Assembly (NCBI GenBank): GCA_903846075.1 | Contig: CAIMZW010000133.1 | Location: 1 to 41,142 of the forward strand | Direction: 5' to 3' | Source: an uncultured Actinomycetes bacterium | GTDB lineage: Bacteria; Actinomycetota; Actinomycetes; Nanopelagicales; Nanopelagicaceae | Length of the DNA: 41,142 nt | Shown here: piece after piece, positions 16,679-25,236 of the stretch | Position numbering within the stretch: the stretch's first letter is position 1 | Layout of the letters: each line of letters opens with the position of its first letter | Position numbers and translations under genes: made by a program | Notes under the pieces: generated by a model | The model's database searches: none | Told to the model about the DNA's origin: nothing | Seen by the model: the letters and a program-made list of their open reading frames with translations, nothing else

Positions 16679-17413
16679 TTACTTCGCGCTAGCACCTAAA
16701 TAGAGCCTGGAAACCTCAGGATCTGTAAGTAGTGATTCCCCGGTACCAATCAGGGCAACTTTTCCGGATTCAAGGACCGCGCCTTGATCTGAGACTGCTA
16801 AGCCAGAGCGAGCATTTTGCTCAACTAAAAGAATGGTACGTCCGGCGCTCGCTAGCGATCGAATACTTTCGAAGACTAGTTTTCGTGATTTTGGATCCAG
16901 GCCAATCGACGGTTCATCCAACAAAATAATAGTTGGGTCGAGCATCAGAGAGCGAGCAATTTCCACCTGCTTCTGCTCTCCTCCCGAAAGGGAGCCAGCC
17001 ATTGCGCTTTTTCGCTCAACAATAATTGGGAAGAGTTGCGCAGCCAGTTCGCTGCGCTTTTGAATCAGCTTTTGATCATTCAAAATAAAGGCACCCATCA
17101 GAACGTTTTCCCAGACTGACATTGCCGGGAAGAGACTTCGATCTTGAGGAACGTGAACGATCCCGTGAGAGAGCCGTTGCTTGGAAGAGAGCCCAGATAT
17201 CTCCTCGCCATTGAAAAGAACCTGGCCACTCTTGATTCCTAGTAAACCGCTGATAGTTTTTAGCACGGTGGACTTGCCGGCACCATTAGGTCCAATAAGA
17301 CAAACAATTTGCCCGGCTTCAACGGTTAGGTCTACACCCTTGAGAACTAGTCCTGCGCCGTATCCAGCCGTTACGCCTTTTAACTGTAGTAAAGAAACGT
17401 GATTATTTGTCAT
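16679..17413 (-). CDS. livF: Branched-chain-type ABC transporter ATPase LivF
   Basis: 244 residues. Walker A GPNGAGKST, ABC signature LSGGEQKQVEIARSLM and Walker B IILLDEP are all intact, with the Liv-type second motif VHVPQDRSLFPAMSVWENV. Its length and order match LivF, the second of the two ATPases that power a Liv importer. It starts one base after the LivG stop on the same strand. Confidence 0.93.
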   Translation of the reverse strand: MTNNHVSLLQLKGVTAGYGAGLVLKGVDLTVEAGQIVCLIGPNGAGKSTVLKTISGLLGIKSGQVLFNGEEISGLSSKQRLSHGIVHVPQDRSLFPAMSVWENVLMGAFILNDQKLIQKRSELAAQLFPIIVERKSAMAGSLSGGEQKQVEIARSLMLDPTIILLDEPSIGLDPKSRKLVFESIRSLASAGRTILLVEQNARSGLAVSDQGAVLESGKVALIGTGESLLTDPEVSRLYLGASAK

Positions 17414-17414
17414 C

Positions 17415-18146
17415 TCAACTTCCTAGGTATGCATCGAGAACTTGAGGATTGTTTTGAACTTCAACGGGAGTGCCCCTTGCGATCATTGCGCCCCGATCAA
17501 GAACGATTACCGGGTTGCAAAGACGCATAACAAGTTGCATGTCATGTTCAACGATGAGGAAAGTTACCCCTGCTTCATTTCGCTCTCTGATGTGACGTTC
17601 CATTGTTTCAATCATGACGGGATTTACTCCAGCCGTGGGTTCATCCAGTAACACCAATTTCGGACTGCTCATAAGTACCGAGGCAAACTCAAGAAGTTTG
17701 CGTTGGCCATAAGAAAGTTCCGAGGCATAAAAGTCAGCCAGAGTCGAGAGTTTAAATTCCTCCAACATCTCACCGGCCTGTGCTCGATCCGCCTTTGTAG
17801 TTCGGGAGCCAAAGAGAGCTTTCCAGGAGTATCCACTTGCGACGATGAGATTTTCTAAGACACTTATTTCAGGAAAAATTCGAGCTTGTTGGAAAGTACG
17901 GGAGAGACCGCTGCGATAAAGACGAGCAGGATTTGGTTCCTCAATCTTCTTTCCGCGAAAATTCATGGAGCCAGAATCAGCCTTTAAATATCCAGTCATG
18001 ATGTTGAAAGCTGTCGTCTTACCGGAACCATTTGGTCCAATGAGGGCCGTAATAGAACCTTCTTCAACTTCAAAGGAGCAATTATTGACGGCGGTAATAC
18101 CGCCAAACTTCTTTGTTAATCCGTTTACTTCTAGGAGAGCGCTCAT
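17415..18146 (-). CDS. livG: Branched-chain-type ABC transporter ATPase LivG
   Basis: 243 residues. Walker A GPNGSGKTT, the LivG-type signature LSYGQRKLLEFASVLM, Walker B LVLLDEP and the following TAGVNP. FQQARIFPEISVLENL is the usual LivG Q-loop region. The start overlaps the LivM stop by four bases. It pairs with LivF at the cytoplasmic face of the permease. Confidence 0.93.
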   Translation of the reverse strand: MSALLEVNGLTKKFGGITAVNNCSFEVEEGSITALIGPNGSGKTTAFNIMTGYLKADSGSMNFRGKKIEEPNPARLYRSGLSRTFQQARIFPEISVLENLIVASGYSWKALFGSRTTKADRAQAGEMLEEFKLSTLADFYASELSYGQRKLLEFASVLMSSPKLVLLDEPTAGVNPVMIETMERHIRERNEAGVTFLIVEHDMQLVMRLCNPVIVLDRGAMIARGTPVEVQNNPQVLDAYLGS

Positions 18147-19114
18147 TTATTCGCCTCCGCGACAATCTTGGCTTTCAAGCGAATCCGATCGGTGAGGGTG
18201 GGCAAGATGCCGCGAGGAAGTACCAACATGATGACGAGAAAGATTGCGGCATAGGCCAATAGGTAGAACTGTGTTGCGCCAAATTCATAAGAGAAATATT
18301 GCTGTGCTGGAACCAAGATGAAAGCTCCGAGGACTGGTCCCCATAACGTTGCTCTACCGCCCAAGAAGGTCATGAGAACCATTCCGATAGTGATGAGCGG
18401 ATCGACGGCAAATTGCGGATAGATAAAACCTTCGTAGTAACCCCACACTGCTCCCACCATTGCTGCGATGGCAACAGAGAGTGCGAAGGCGATTATCTTC
18501 ACTGTGGTTACCTGAATACCGACACCGTGTGCCTTATCTTCATCTGCTCGTACTGCCGCAAGTGATAGGCCAATCTTTGAACGCCGGAAGTACATCGAGA
18601 TGGACATCGCGGTTAAGAGCAAAATCAACATGACGTAGTAATACGGGCGACCAAAAGTTGCTGGGTCAAAAGGTGGTACTGCAACGCCCTTGCCTTGGGC
18701 GCCACCAGTGAGACCGCGCCAGTTGTACGCGAGGGTTTGCACCATAAAGAGCAGAGTGATTGTGACAATCGCAAAGACATCTTTCCTGGTTTTCATCGCA
18801 ATAAAGCCAATGGGGATGCTGATGATTGCGGCACAGAGACCAACTAGCGGAAGAATAAAGAAAGGGTTATATCCGTTGCCCACACTATTTTCGAAAATGA
18901 TTCCGATAAAGTACGCGCCAAATCCGAAGAAGGCTGCATGCCCTAGCGATGGATAACCGGCATAACCGCCAATCAAGTTCCAGGATGAAGCAAGGGCGGC
19001 GTACATGAGAGTGAAAATCAGTAAATTAATAACCCACTGAGGTTTAACACCGAGTGGCAGAAGAGCCAAAATACCGAAAAAGGCACTAGCTCGAATGATG
19101 CCGGCCTTGCTCAT
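18143..19114 (-). CDS. livM: Branched-chain-type ABC transporter permease LivM
   Basis: 323 residues with about ten hydrophobic segments. The conserved SLGHAAFFGFGAYFIGI motif and the GRATLWGPVLGAFIL motif near the C-terminus identify the LivM subunit. It overlaps LivH by four bases upstream and LivG by four bases downstream. Confidence 0.93.
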   Translation of the reverse strand: MSKAGIIRASAFFGILALLPLGVKPQWVINLLIFTLMYAALASSWNLIGGYAGYPSLGHAAFFGFGAYFIGIIFENSVGNGYNPFFILPLVGLCAAIISIPIGFIAMKTRKDVFAIVTITLLFMVQTLAYNWRGLTGGAQGKGVAVPPFDPATFGRPYYYVMLILLLTAMSISMYFRRSKIGLSLAAVRADEDKAHGVGIQVTTVKIIAFALSVAIAAMVGAVWGYYEGFIYPQFAVDPLITIGMVLMTFLGGRATLWGPVLGAFILVPAQQYFSYEFGATQFYLLAYAAIFLVIMLVLPRGILPTLTDRIRLKAKIVAEANK

Positions 19115-19989
19115 AGCGCTCCTCTAACTTTGGCACCAAAGAGGCCACGGGGACGAAGAAGTAATACAAGAAGTAAGACTGCAAAGAAAGTGAAGTCGGA
19201 CCAAATTGGTGCTGCAAGGGCTGATACGAGTGCGGCCCCTATTCCCATAATCAGGGCGGCAATTACAGATCCCCCAATGGCGCCCATTCCACCCAGTACA
19301 ACGATGGTGAGAAGGCGACTGATTAAGTCGTAGTGACTTCCCGGATTGAACGGCGTAATCAGTCCAAAGACCGCGCCTGCGGCTGCCGTGGTGGATACTC
19401 CAAGACCGAAGCCAAAAGCAGAAACTGCTTTTGAATTCACTCCAAGCAATTGAGCAGACATCGGATTTTGAACGGTGGCTCGGACTGAGCGACCAAATTT
19501 TGTCTTTTGCAGAAGTAAGTAAAGAACTCCGAGCATTGCGATCGAAAGTAAGAATGCATAGAAACGAACTTCGTTAATTTGGTATCCCCACAAGGTCCAG
19601 CTGTGGTTTTCATAACCAGGCATAATGCTTCGAAGAGTTGTTTTGTAAACAATCGAGAGGGCGCCTTCTAAACCCAATGCAACCGCAAAGGTGACGAGCA
19701 GCGAAAGTTCGGCGGCATCATCTGGGCGCAACGGTCGCAGTAAGAACCATTGAGTGGCTGCGCCCAAGATGAACATAATCGGTGTAGTCACAATGATGAG
19801 TAGGAACGGATCGAGCCCAGTCATTTGGAAAAGGCTGAACGTGAGATACGAGGCGACGATGACAAAGGCCCCCTGGGCCAGATTGATGACTTTCATAATT
19901 CCGAAAATCAAAGTCTGGCCACTCGCCATAAGCGCGTAAACGCCTCCGGTTAGGGAACCTAATATCAGTGCCTGAATTACTGAATGCAC
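19111..19989 (-). CDS. livH: Branched-chain-type ABC transporter permease LivH
   Basis: 292 residues, all hydrophobic segments. Family motifs: NLAQGAFVIVASYLTF in the N-terminal half and GGMGAIGGSVIAALIMGI near the C-terminus. It is the partner channel subunit of LivM and follows the binding-protein gene by 57 bases. Confidence 0.93.
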   Translation of the reverse strand: MHSVIQALILGSLTGGVYALMASGQTLIFGIMKVINLAQGAFVIVASYLTFSLFQMTGLDPFLLIIVTTPIMFILGAATQWFLLRPLRPDDAAELSLLVTFAVALGLEGALSIVYKTTLRSIMPGYENHSWTLWGYQINEVRFYAFLLSIAMLGVLYLLLQKTKFGRSVRATVQNPMSAQLLGVNSKAVSAFGFGLGVSTTAAAGAVFGLITPFNPGSHYDLISRLLTIVVLGGMGAIGGSVIAALIMGIGAALVSALAAPIWSDFTFFAVLLLVLLLRPRGLFGAKVRGAL

Positions 19990-20046
19990 GTCTCTACTCT
20001 CTAATCATTGATTCACTAGTTGGTATGGATTAATCCTTGTGAGAAA

Positions 20047-21291
20047 TTAACCAACCCAAGCTGGCTTTGGAGCCATAGGTGCATGTTGAGCGATTTTTGC
20101 TGGATAGACCGTCTTAAGAGATCCACCAATCCACTGTGTCAACAAGTAGGAACCTTGTGGTTCACCAAATGCATTCCAACTGAGATTTCCTTCAAGAGTT
20201 GGCCAAGAACCGGTGTGAAGAGTCTTGATGATTGTTGCGTTGTCAATCTTTCCAGTCTTCTTCGCAACTAATTCGAGCAGGGTACCTGCCGAATATGCCT
20301 CTGCTGAAGTGCTATCAATGAGTTCTGCTGTTCCGCCATACATTGCCACGTAAGACTTAATGAAGGCAGCAGTTCCAGGAGCCGTTGATTTTGGATACCA
20401 ATCGCTACTAGTGAAAACACCTTCAGTGTTCTTAAGTCCGATCGCTTTAGGAAATTCCAAAGGCGAACTTGCACCATTGGAGAGGAAGAGCCACTTCGGA
20501 TTGAACTTCAACTGAATCATTGCCTTTACCTGAGCAAATGCATCTGCAGTTTGAGTTCCACCGACCAAAACATCTGGTTTCTTTGCAGCAACTCCCGAAA
20601 TGACTGGAGTCATATCTGCAGTTTCCGATGGATAAGTCTGGTTGTATACCGTTTTGATTCCGGCAGCTTCGAATCGAGCCTTGATGTTATCTGCCAATGG
20701 TGCGGCAAAAGGGTCATCAAGCTTTACATAAGCCGCGGTCTTTGGCCTGGAAGCGGCTGGCAGAGAGAGGATGTAATCGGCGAAGACATCGCCACCCTTT
20801 GTGGTTGCAGCAGGTTGGACAAAGAAAAGATTTGGATTCTTCTCAGCGAAAACTTTTGGTCCGCCACCAGCTGGTTCGATAAAGGAATATCCGTAACGTC
20901 TTGCCACACGAGAAGCGGGAATTGTCAGAAGGCTAGAGAAAGGTCCCATGACGATATCAACTTTGGTCTGGGTGATGAGGTTGGTGTAGTTAGAAACGAC
21001 CTGATCTGGGCTCGATGCATCATTAACGATCTTGAGTGAAACTTGGCGACCCAAGATTCCACCCTTCTTATTGACATCCGAGACCCAGAGTTTGTAACCC
21101 TTTTGGGCAGCAGTTCCTGAATCCGCGAAGTCTCCAGTGAGGGAGAGTGAGACGCCGATTGTGAGCGGCTTAGTGGCCGCAGAAGCGGCATTTCCAAGCG
21201 TGGAGATGAGCGAAGCAGACACAAGAGTGAGAGCCACGGCGGCTGCAACTGTGCTTCGACGCTGTAATAACTTGCTGGTACTTAACTTCAT
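20047..21291 (-). CDS. Liv-type ABC transporter substrate-binding protein
   Basis: 414 residues from the ATG at 21291, preferred because the signal peptide (KLLQRRSTVAAAVALTLVSASLISTLG) then begins normally and GGGGG lies upstream; the frame back to 21363 overlaps the promoter and operator. The mature protein begins KPLTIGVSLSLTGDFADSGTAAQKGYKLWVSDVNKKGG, typical of family 6 Leu/Ile/Val-type binding proteins. This family also binds amides, urea and aromatic compounds, so the ligand is open. It is first in the liv operon. The LacI-type control region argues for a specific catabolic substrate over general amino-acid uptake. Confidence 0.9.
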   Translation of the reverse strand: MKLSTSKLLQRRSTVAAAVALTLVSASLISTLGNAASAATKPLTIGVSLSLTGDFADSGTAAQKGYKLWVSDVNKKGGILGRQVSLKIVNDASSPDQVVSNYTNLITQTKVDIVMGPFSSLLTIPASRVARRYGYSFIEPAGGGPKVFAEKNPNLFFVQPAATTKGGDVFADYILSLPAASRPKTAAYVKLDDPFAAPLADNIKARFEAAGIKTVYNQTYPSETADMTPVISGVAAKKPDVLVGGTQTADAFAQVKAMIQLKFNPKWLFLSNGASSPLEFPKAIGLKNTEGVFTSSDWYPKSTAPGTAAFIKSYVAMYGGTAELIDSTSAEAYSAGTLLELVAKKTGKIDNATIIKTLHTGSWPTLEGNLSWNAFGEPQGSYLLTQWIGGSLKTVYPAKIAQHAPMAPKPAWVG

Positions 21292-21358
21292 TGTTACCCC
21301 CATAAGGTTGAAAGCAAGTAAATATGCGTGACTGATTTCCCCGCTTGGCAAGCGGTTC

Positions 21359-21372
21359 TGCAATCGTTTGCA
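21359..21372. promoter_or_regulatory. Palindromic operator for the second LacI regulator, transporter site
   Basis: TGCAATCGTTTGCA differs at one base from the core of the perfect palindrome at 22508-22523. On the minus strand it lies about 28 bases downstream of a TTGACA -35 (21399-21404), where a bound repressor would block transcription of the liv operon. Confidence 0.7.
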
Positions 21373-21398
21373 TCATCTTTGCCCTGTATCAGGAATGG

Positions 21399-21404
21399 TG
21401 TCAA
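21399..21404 (-). promoter_or_regulatory. -35 element of the liv operon promoter
   Basis: On the minus strand this is a perfect TTGACA. A weak -10 follows at about 17-18 bases (CAAAGAT), immediately before the operator at 21359-21372. Confidence 0.5.
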
Positions 21405-21426
21405 GGGTTTATTTATAAAGGTCTCG

Positions 21427-22458
21427 TTATAAAGCGCGAGCGGTTGAACCTCGGAGTATGAGTGATACCGGCAGAGTTACCTTGACCGGGGCGCTATCAA
21501 TTCCATCAATTTGGCTCAAAAGAAGTCTTGCCGCTTCAACTCCCATGTCATAGTGGGGAGCGTTCACCGTAGTCATAGGTGGCTGAAAGTCTGCAGTGAA
21601 TGGCATGTTATTAAATCCAACGACCGAAACATCATCTGGGCACCGTAGACCGTGAGTCCGTAGCGAGTGGTAAGCACCAAGGGCAAGGAGATCATTGCCG
21701 GCAACTATGGCGGTAAAAGTTCTAGCGCCATGGTCCAAAATCTTATCTATTGCGGCTTGGCCGTCATCAATTGAATAATTTTCATTCTTGATAACTTTTC
21801 CTACTAGCCCTCGCTTCTTGCATTCACTTGAGAAAGTTTTAGAACGAAGCAAACCAGTGGAGGAATCACTTGGCCCAGCCAAATGAAGAATATTTGTATG
21901 GCCAAGTTCTACTAAATGTTCAATAATGGCGCTGATTCCAGCCCCATCATCGCTGGTAACAGCAGGGAAAGGTATCCCAGGGGATTCGCGATTAACCATC
22001 ACGACTTTTACGCCTCGCTCATGAAACTGACTGAGCAAGTCCCCTTCGGTATGTCCAGTAGCAACAATCAGACCATCTACTTGGCGCTCCATCAAAGAAC
22101 TTATAAGTGTCTGTTCAATCTCCTTATTACCGTCGGTATTGACCACCATGGCGGAATACCCGCGCGGAAGAAGGTAACTATCAATTCCACGCACAATCGG
22201 GGGAAATATCGGATTTGTGAGGTCAGGAATAACAACCCCAATGGTCAAAGACTTTCGAGTTCGAAGACCTCTAGCTACGGTATTTGGGGTGTAACCAAGA
22301 TCCTTAGCAATCTTCTTTATTTTTCTGGCTGTCTCTTTTCGAACCTGACCTTCCGTTGCTGGGTTGAGCGATCTTGAGACTGTGGCCGCATTGACTCCAG
22401 CCGCCTTGGCAACATCTGCCAGAGTTACTCGGTTTCGCATTGCTGAACGATATGCCAT
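21427..22458 (-). CDS. LacI-family transcriptional regulator (second regulon)
   Basis: 343 residues if started at the ATG at 22458; an ATG at 22440 giving MRNRVTLADVAK is equally likely. The frame continues to 22545, but that part covers an operator palindrome and is unlikely to be coding. The N-terminal helix-turn-helix is VTLADVAKAAGVNAATVSRSLNP; then the hinge TVARGLRTRKSLTIGVVIPD and a periplasmic-binding-type effector domain (VDGLIVATGH, HTNILHLAGP, AIVAGNDLLALGAYHSL, VVGFNNMPF). It is divergent from the dehydrogenase gene at 22548 and lies between it and the liv operon. Both intergenic regions hold the same palindrome. Confidence 0.9.
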   Translation of the reverse strand: MAYRSAMRNRVTLADVAKAAGVNAATVSRSLNPATEGQVRKETARKIKKIAKDLGYTPNTVARGLRTRKSLTIGVVIPDLTNPIFPPIVRGIDSYLLPRGYSAMVVNTDGNKEIEQTLISSLMERQVDGLIVATGHTEGDLLSQFHERGVKVVMVNRESPGIPFPAVTSDDGAGISAIIEHLVELGHTNILHLAGPSDSSTGLLRSKTFSSECKKRGLVGKVIKNENYSIDDGQAAIDKILDHGARTFTAIVAGNDLLALGAYHSLRTHGLRCPDDVSVVGFNNMPFTADFQPPMTTVNAPHYDMGVEAARLLLSQIDGIDSAPVKVTLPVSLILRGSTARAL

Positions 22459-22507
22459 GGCTGGATAGTTGACGAGAGCGGCAAAGTGCGCTGATAATGG
22501 GCTATTC

Positions 22508-22523
22508 GTGCAATCGATTGCAC
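22508..22523. promoter_or_regulatory. Perfect palindromic operator at the regulator/dehydrogenase divergent region
   Basis: GTGCAATCGATTGCAC is a perfect 16-bp palindrome typical of LacI-family sites. It lies 24 bases upstream of the dehydrogenase start at 22548 and 50-70 bases upstream of the regulator start, so it could control both. Confidence 0.78.
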
Positions 22524-22547
22524 TTAGGCCATGACTGAGGAGCAACT

Positions 22548-23495
22548 ATGACCACCAATGAATCACCCACCTTGGGTTGGATCGGGACTGGCCGAATGGG
22601 CTTTGAACTTGCCACACGCCTTCTGAACGCCGGTTATGACCTCACCGCCTATAACAGAACTCGGGCGAAGGCCGAGCCTCTCAATCAGAAAGGGGCAAAG
22701 ATTGTCGACACCCCGAAAGAGTTGGCCGATCGCGACGTTGTCTTTGTCATGGTCTCGGCACCGAAAGATCTTGAACAAGTTATGTACGGCGAAAACGGAC
22801 TTCTCACTAATTCAGAACATGCGCCAAAAGTCATCGTTGACTCCTCGACTGTTTCTGAAGCCGTCTCAGCCAAGGTTCGTGTTGCTGCAGCCGAACGGGG
22901 AACGGTCTTCCTGGCTGCCCCAGTAAGTGGTAATCCGGCAGTTATTGCGGCTGGCAAATTGACGGTAGCAGTGTCAGGACCTCGCGATGCCTTCACCAAA
23001 GTGGAACCGTTGTTAGCAACGTTCGGGAGAAGTGTCACTTGGGTAGGCGAGGGAGAAGTCGCGCGCTTGGTAAAGATTGCCCACAATGTCTACCTAGGAA
23101 TTGTGATTCAAGCCCTTGCCGAAATTACTGTTTTGGCCGAGCGTGGCGGCGTGAGTCGAGCCGCTTTTCTAGATTTTCTCAATGACTCGGTAATGGGATC
23201 CACATTTTCGAAGTACAAGACTCCGGCATTAGTGAATCTCGACTTCAATGCAACGTTCACCATTCCATTGTTAAGTAAAGATTTTGATCTAGGCCTGGCA
23301 GCCGCCCATGACCTTAAAGTGCCAATGCCGATCGCTTCGGCAACCTCGCAACTCATCCAATCCGCTGGTGGAGCTGGCTATCTAACAGAAGACTTTGCAG
23401 TGTTGATTGTGGAACAAGCCAGGCGGTCTGGCTATGTGATTGAGTCAGAGAACACCCCGGTTCTCAGTGGCTTGGAGGTGCCTGCAAGTGACTAA
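22548..23495 (+). CDS. Beta-hydroxyacid dehydrogenase (3-hydroxyisobutyrate dehydrogenase family)
   Basis: 315 residues, ATG preceded by GAGGAG. N-terminal Rossmann domain with GWIGTGRMG at about 6-14 and YNRTRAK after the second strand; substrate motif APVSGNPAVIAAGKLTVAVSG (about 124-144); catalytic Lys in LVKIAHN at K176; all-alpha C-terminal domain. The family oxidises short beta-hydroxyacids such as 3-hydroxyisobutyrate, 3-hydroxypropionate or tartronate semialdehyde with NAD or NADP; the substrate here is unknown. It overlaps the M24 gene downstream by eight bases and is controlled from the operator at 22508. These links suggest one small pathway with the liv-type importer. Confidence 0.85.
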   Translation: MTTNESPTLGWIGTGRMGFELATRLLNAGYDLTAYNRTRAKAEPLNQKGAKIVDTPKELADRDVVFVMVSAPKDLEQVMYGENGLLTNSEHAPKVIVDSSTVSEAVSAKVRVAAAERGTVFLAAPVSGNPAVIAAGKLTVAVSGPRDAFTKVEPLLATFGRSVTWVGEGEVARLVKIAHNVYLGIVIQALAEITVLAERGGVSRAAFLDFLNDSVMGSTFSKYKTPALVNLDFNATFTIPLLSKDFDLGLAAAHDLKVPMPIASATSQLIQSAGGAGYLTEDFAVLIVEQARRSGYVIESENTPVLSGLEVPASD

Positions 23496-24735
23496 GAAAA
23501 TTCAATTACAATCCCCAGGACATATGGGCGTTGATTACGAATCTCGGGTTGACTTTGATCGACTTCGTAAATATCGAATAGCAAGAGCCAAAGCCTCACT
23601 AGATTCCAGTGAATGTGGCGCCTTTTTACTTTTTGATTTCTACAATATTCGATACACCACACAAACTTGGATCGGTGGCGCTCTCGGGGACAAGATGACT
23701 CGCTACGCGCTGCTCACTCGGGATGGTGGCGAGCCAATGCTTTGGGATTTCGGATCTGCTGTTCGTCACCACAAACTTTATTCACCATGGCTTAAAGAAG
23801 AGAATAACCGTCCTGGAATGCTTGGTATGCGCGGTGCTGTTGCACCGTCTGCAGGACTCATGGAATCGGCAATCAAAGAGATTAAGGGATTACTGGAAGA
23901 TGCAGGGGTAGCCCATTTACCTGTGGGCGTTGACATCGTTGAACCTGCATTTCTTTTTGAGATGCAACACCAAGGGCTGAAAGTTGTTGATTGTCAGCAG
24001 TTAATGCTTGATGCGCGAGTAATCAAGTCAATGGATGAGATTATGTTGCTTAATCAAGCTGCGGCGATGGTGGATGGTGTTTACCAAAATATCGTTGACG
24101 TTTTAAAGCCGGGCATTCGTGAGAATGAAATTGTGGCCTTGGCGAATAAACGTTTGTACGAAATGGGCTCGGATCAAGTCGAGGCTATCAATGCGATCTC
24201 TGGAGATCGGTGCAACCCGCATCCGCACAATTTCACCGACAGAATTATTCGCCCCGGAGATCAAGCTTTCTTCGACATTATCCATTCCTTCAATGGTTAC
24301 CGCACCTGTTATTACCGAACTTTTGCCGTTGGAAGCGCAACCTCCAGCCAACACGATGCATATAACAAGGCGAGAGAGTGGATGGATGCCGCTATCGACA
24401 CCGTAAAAGTTGGAGTAGGAACAGATGACATTGCCAAGGTGTGGCCGAAAGCTGAAGATTTTGGATTTGCCAACGAACTTGCTGCATTTGGACTTCAGTT
24501 TGGTCATGGACTTGGACTCGGACTTCACGAACGCCCGATAATTTCTCGCCTGAATAGCCTAGAAAATCCGATTGAAATCAAACCTGGCATGGTTTTTGCA
24601 CTTGAGACCTACTGTCCGGCTTCAGATGGCGTCTCCGCCGCTCGAATAGAAGAAGAGGTCGTGGTTACCGAATCTGGCGTACATATCTTGACTAAGTTCC
24701 CGGCCCAAGAGCTCTTTATTGCCAACGAATACTGA
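23488..24735 (+). CDS. M24 (pita-bread) family hydrolase with altered metal site
   Basis: 415 residues from the GTG at 23488, chosen for the GGAGG nine bases upstream; ATG at 23524 is an alternative. The N-terminal creatinase-like domain begins RVDFDRLRKYRIARAK and contains LLFDFYNIRYTTQTW; the C-terminal domain is the M24 pita-bread fold. Of the five usual metal ligands four are present: D263, H340, E373 and E388. The second Asp of the canonical D-x-TRTF motif is replaced by Cys (GYRTCYYRTF, C274). Annotation as Xaa-Pro peptidase is therefore uncertain; related non-peptidase M24 members include creatinase, ectoine hydrolase and the DMSP lyase DddP. It is translationally coupled to the dehydrogenase. 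Confidence 0.82.
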   Translation: MTKKIQLQSPGHMGVDYESRVDFDRLRKYRIARAKASLDSSECGAFLLFDFYNIRYTTQTWIGGALGDKMTRYALLTRDGGEPMLWDFGSAVRHHKLYSPWLKEENNRPGMLGMRGAVAPSAGLMESAIKEIKGLLEDAGVAHLPVGVDIVEPAFLFEMQHQGLKVVDCQQLMLDARVIKSMDEIMLLNQAAAMVDGVYQNIVDVLKPGIRENEIVALANKRLYEMGSDQVEAINAISGDRCNPHPHNFTDRIIRPGDQAFFDIIHSFNGYRTCYYRTFAVGSATSSQHDAYNKAREWMDAAIDTVKVGVGTDDIAKVWPKAEDFGFANELAAFGLQFGHGLGLGLHERPIISRLNSLENPIEIKPGMVFALETYCPASDGVSAARIEEEVVVTESGVHILTKFPAQELFIANEY

Positions 24736-24801
24736 GGTTAAAGCGACTTAAAGTATGGGCAAATCGGGTTGACTTAAATCTCATCACGAATAAGGGGTGA
24801 G

Positions 24802-25194
24802 ATGAAGAGTTATCGTTTCATAAGTGCACTGGTCGTTGGAGCTCTTCTTGCGGCCTCCCCTGCTCATGCGTTAACCCCAACCAAGATGTACGAACCCAAT
24901 GCCACCACTGCATGCACTGAAATCATGGTGGGGATCAAGATCGCAAATAAATTAATACTTATGACTAAGTCGAACCCTCAGATCAATCCATTGGCAACTT
25001 CCAGCATTAACACCATGATTTCATTGGCTCTAGGACCGTTGAAATTGGCCACGGCAGCAAATCCGAAACTTCAATCTTTAATGCCAAATCTCTTAGTCAT
25101 CCAAAAATATGCAACCACAGGAAAATTAACCGCTTCAGTATCTGCCGCGCTTAAAAATGTGACTTCCATCTGCGCTGGTTATTTAAAGAAATAG
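24802..25194 (+). CDS. Small secreted protein of unknown function
   Basis: 130 residues. Signal peptide MKSYRFISALVVGALLAASPAHA, then a mostly helical mature domain with two Cys (ATTACTEI and TSICAGYL) that could form one disulfide. No family is recognised. A GGGGTGAG ribosome-binding site precedes the ATG, and a TTGACT about 30 bases upstream could be a -35. It is separate from the M24 gene by 66 bases. Confidence 0.7.
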   Translation: MKSYRFISALVVGALLAASPAHALTPTKMYEPNATTACTEIMVGIKIANKLILMTKSNPQINPLATSSINTMISLALGPLKLATAANPKLQSLMPNLLVIQKYATTGKLTASVSAALKNVTSICAGYLKK

Positions 25195-25236
25195 AGTGAC
25201 CACTAGCCGTTCAATCGGCAGTATCGAAATTCGTTT

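Noticed and set aside
20047-21291. Firm assignment of Leu/Ile/Val as the ligand of the Liv-type binding protein
   Set aside because: The family binds many ligands, and the LacI-type control plus neighbours point to an unknown substrate.
23488-24735. Naming the M24 protein as DMSP lyase DddP
   Set aside because: Some N-terminal similarity is visible, but the metal-site pattern differs and no DMSP pathway gene is clear; evidence is not enough.
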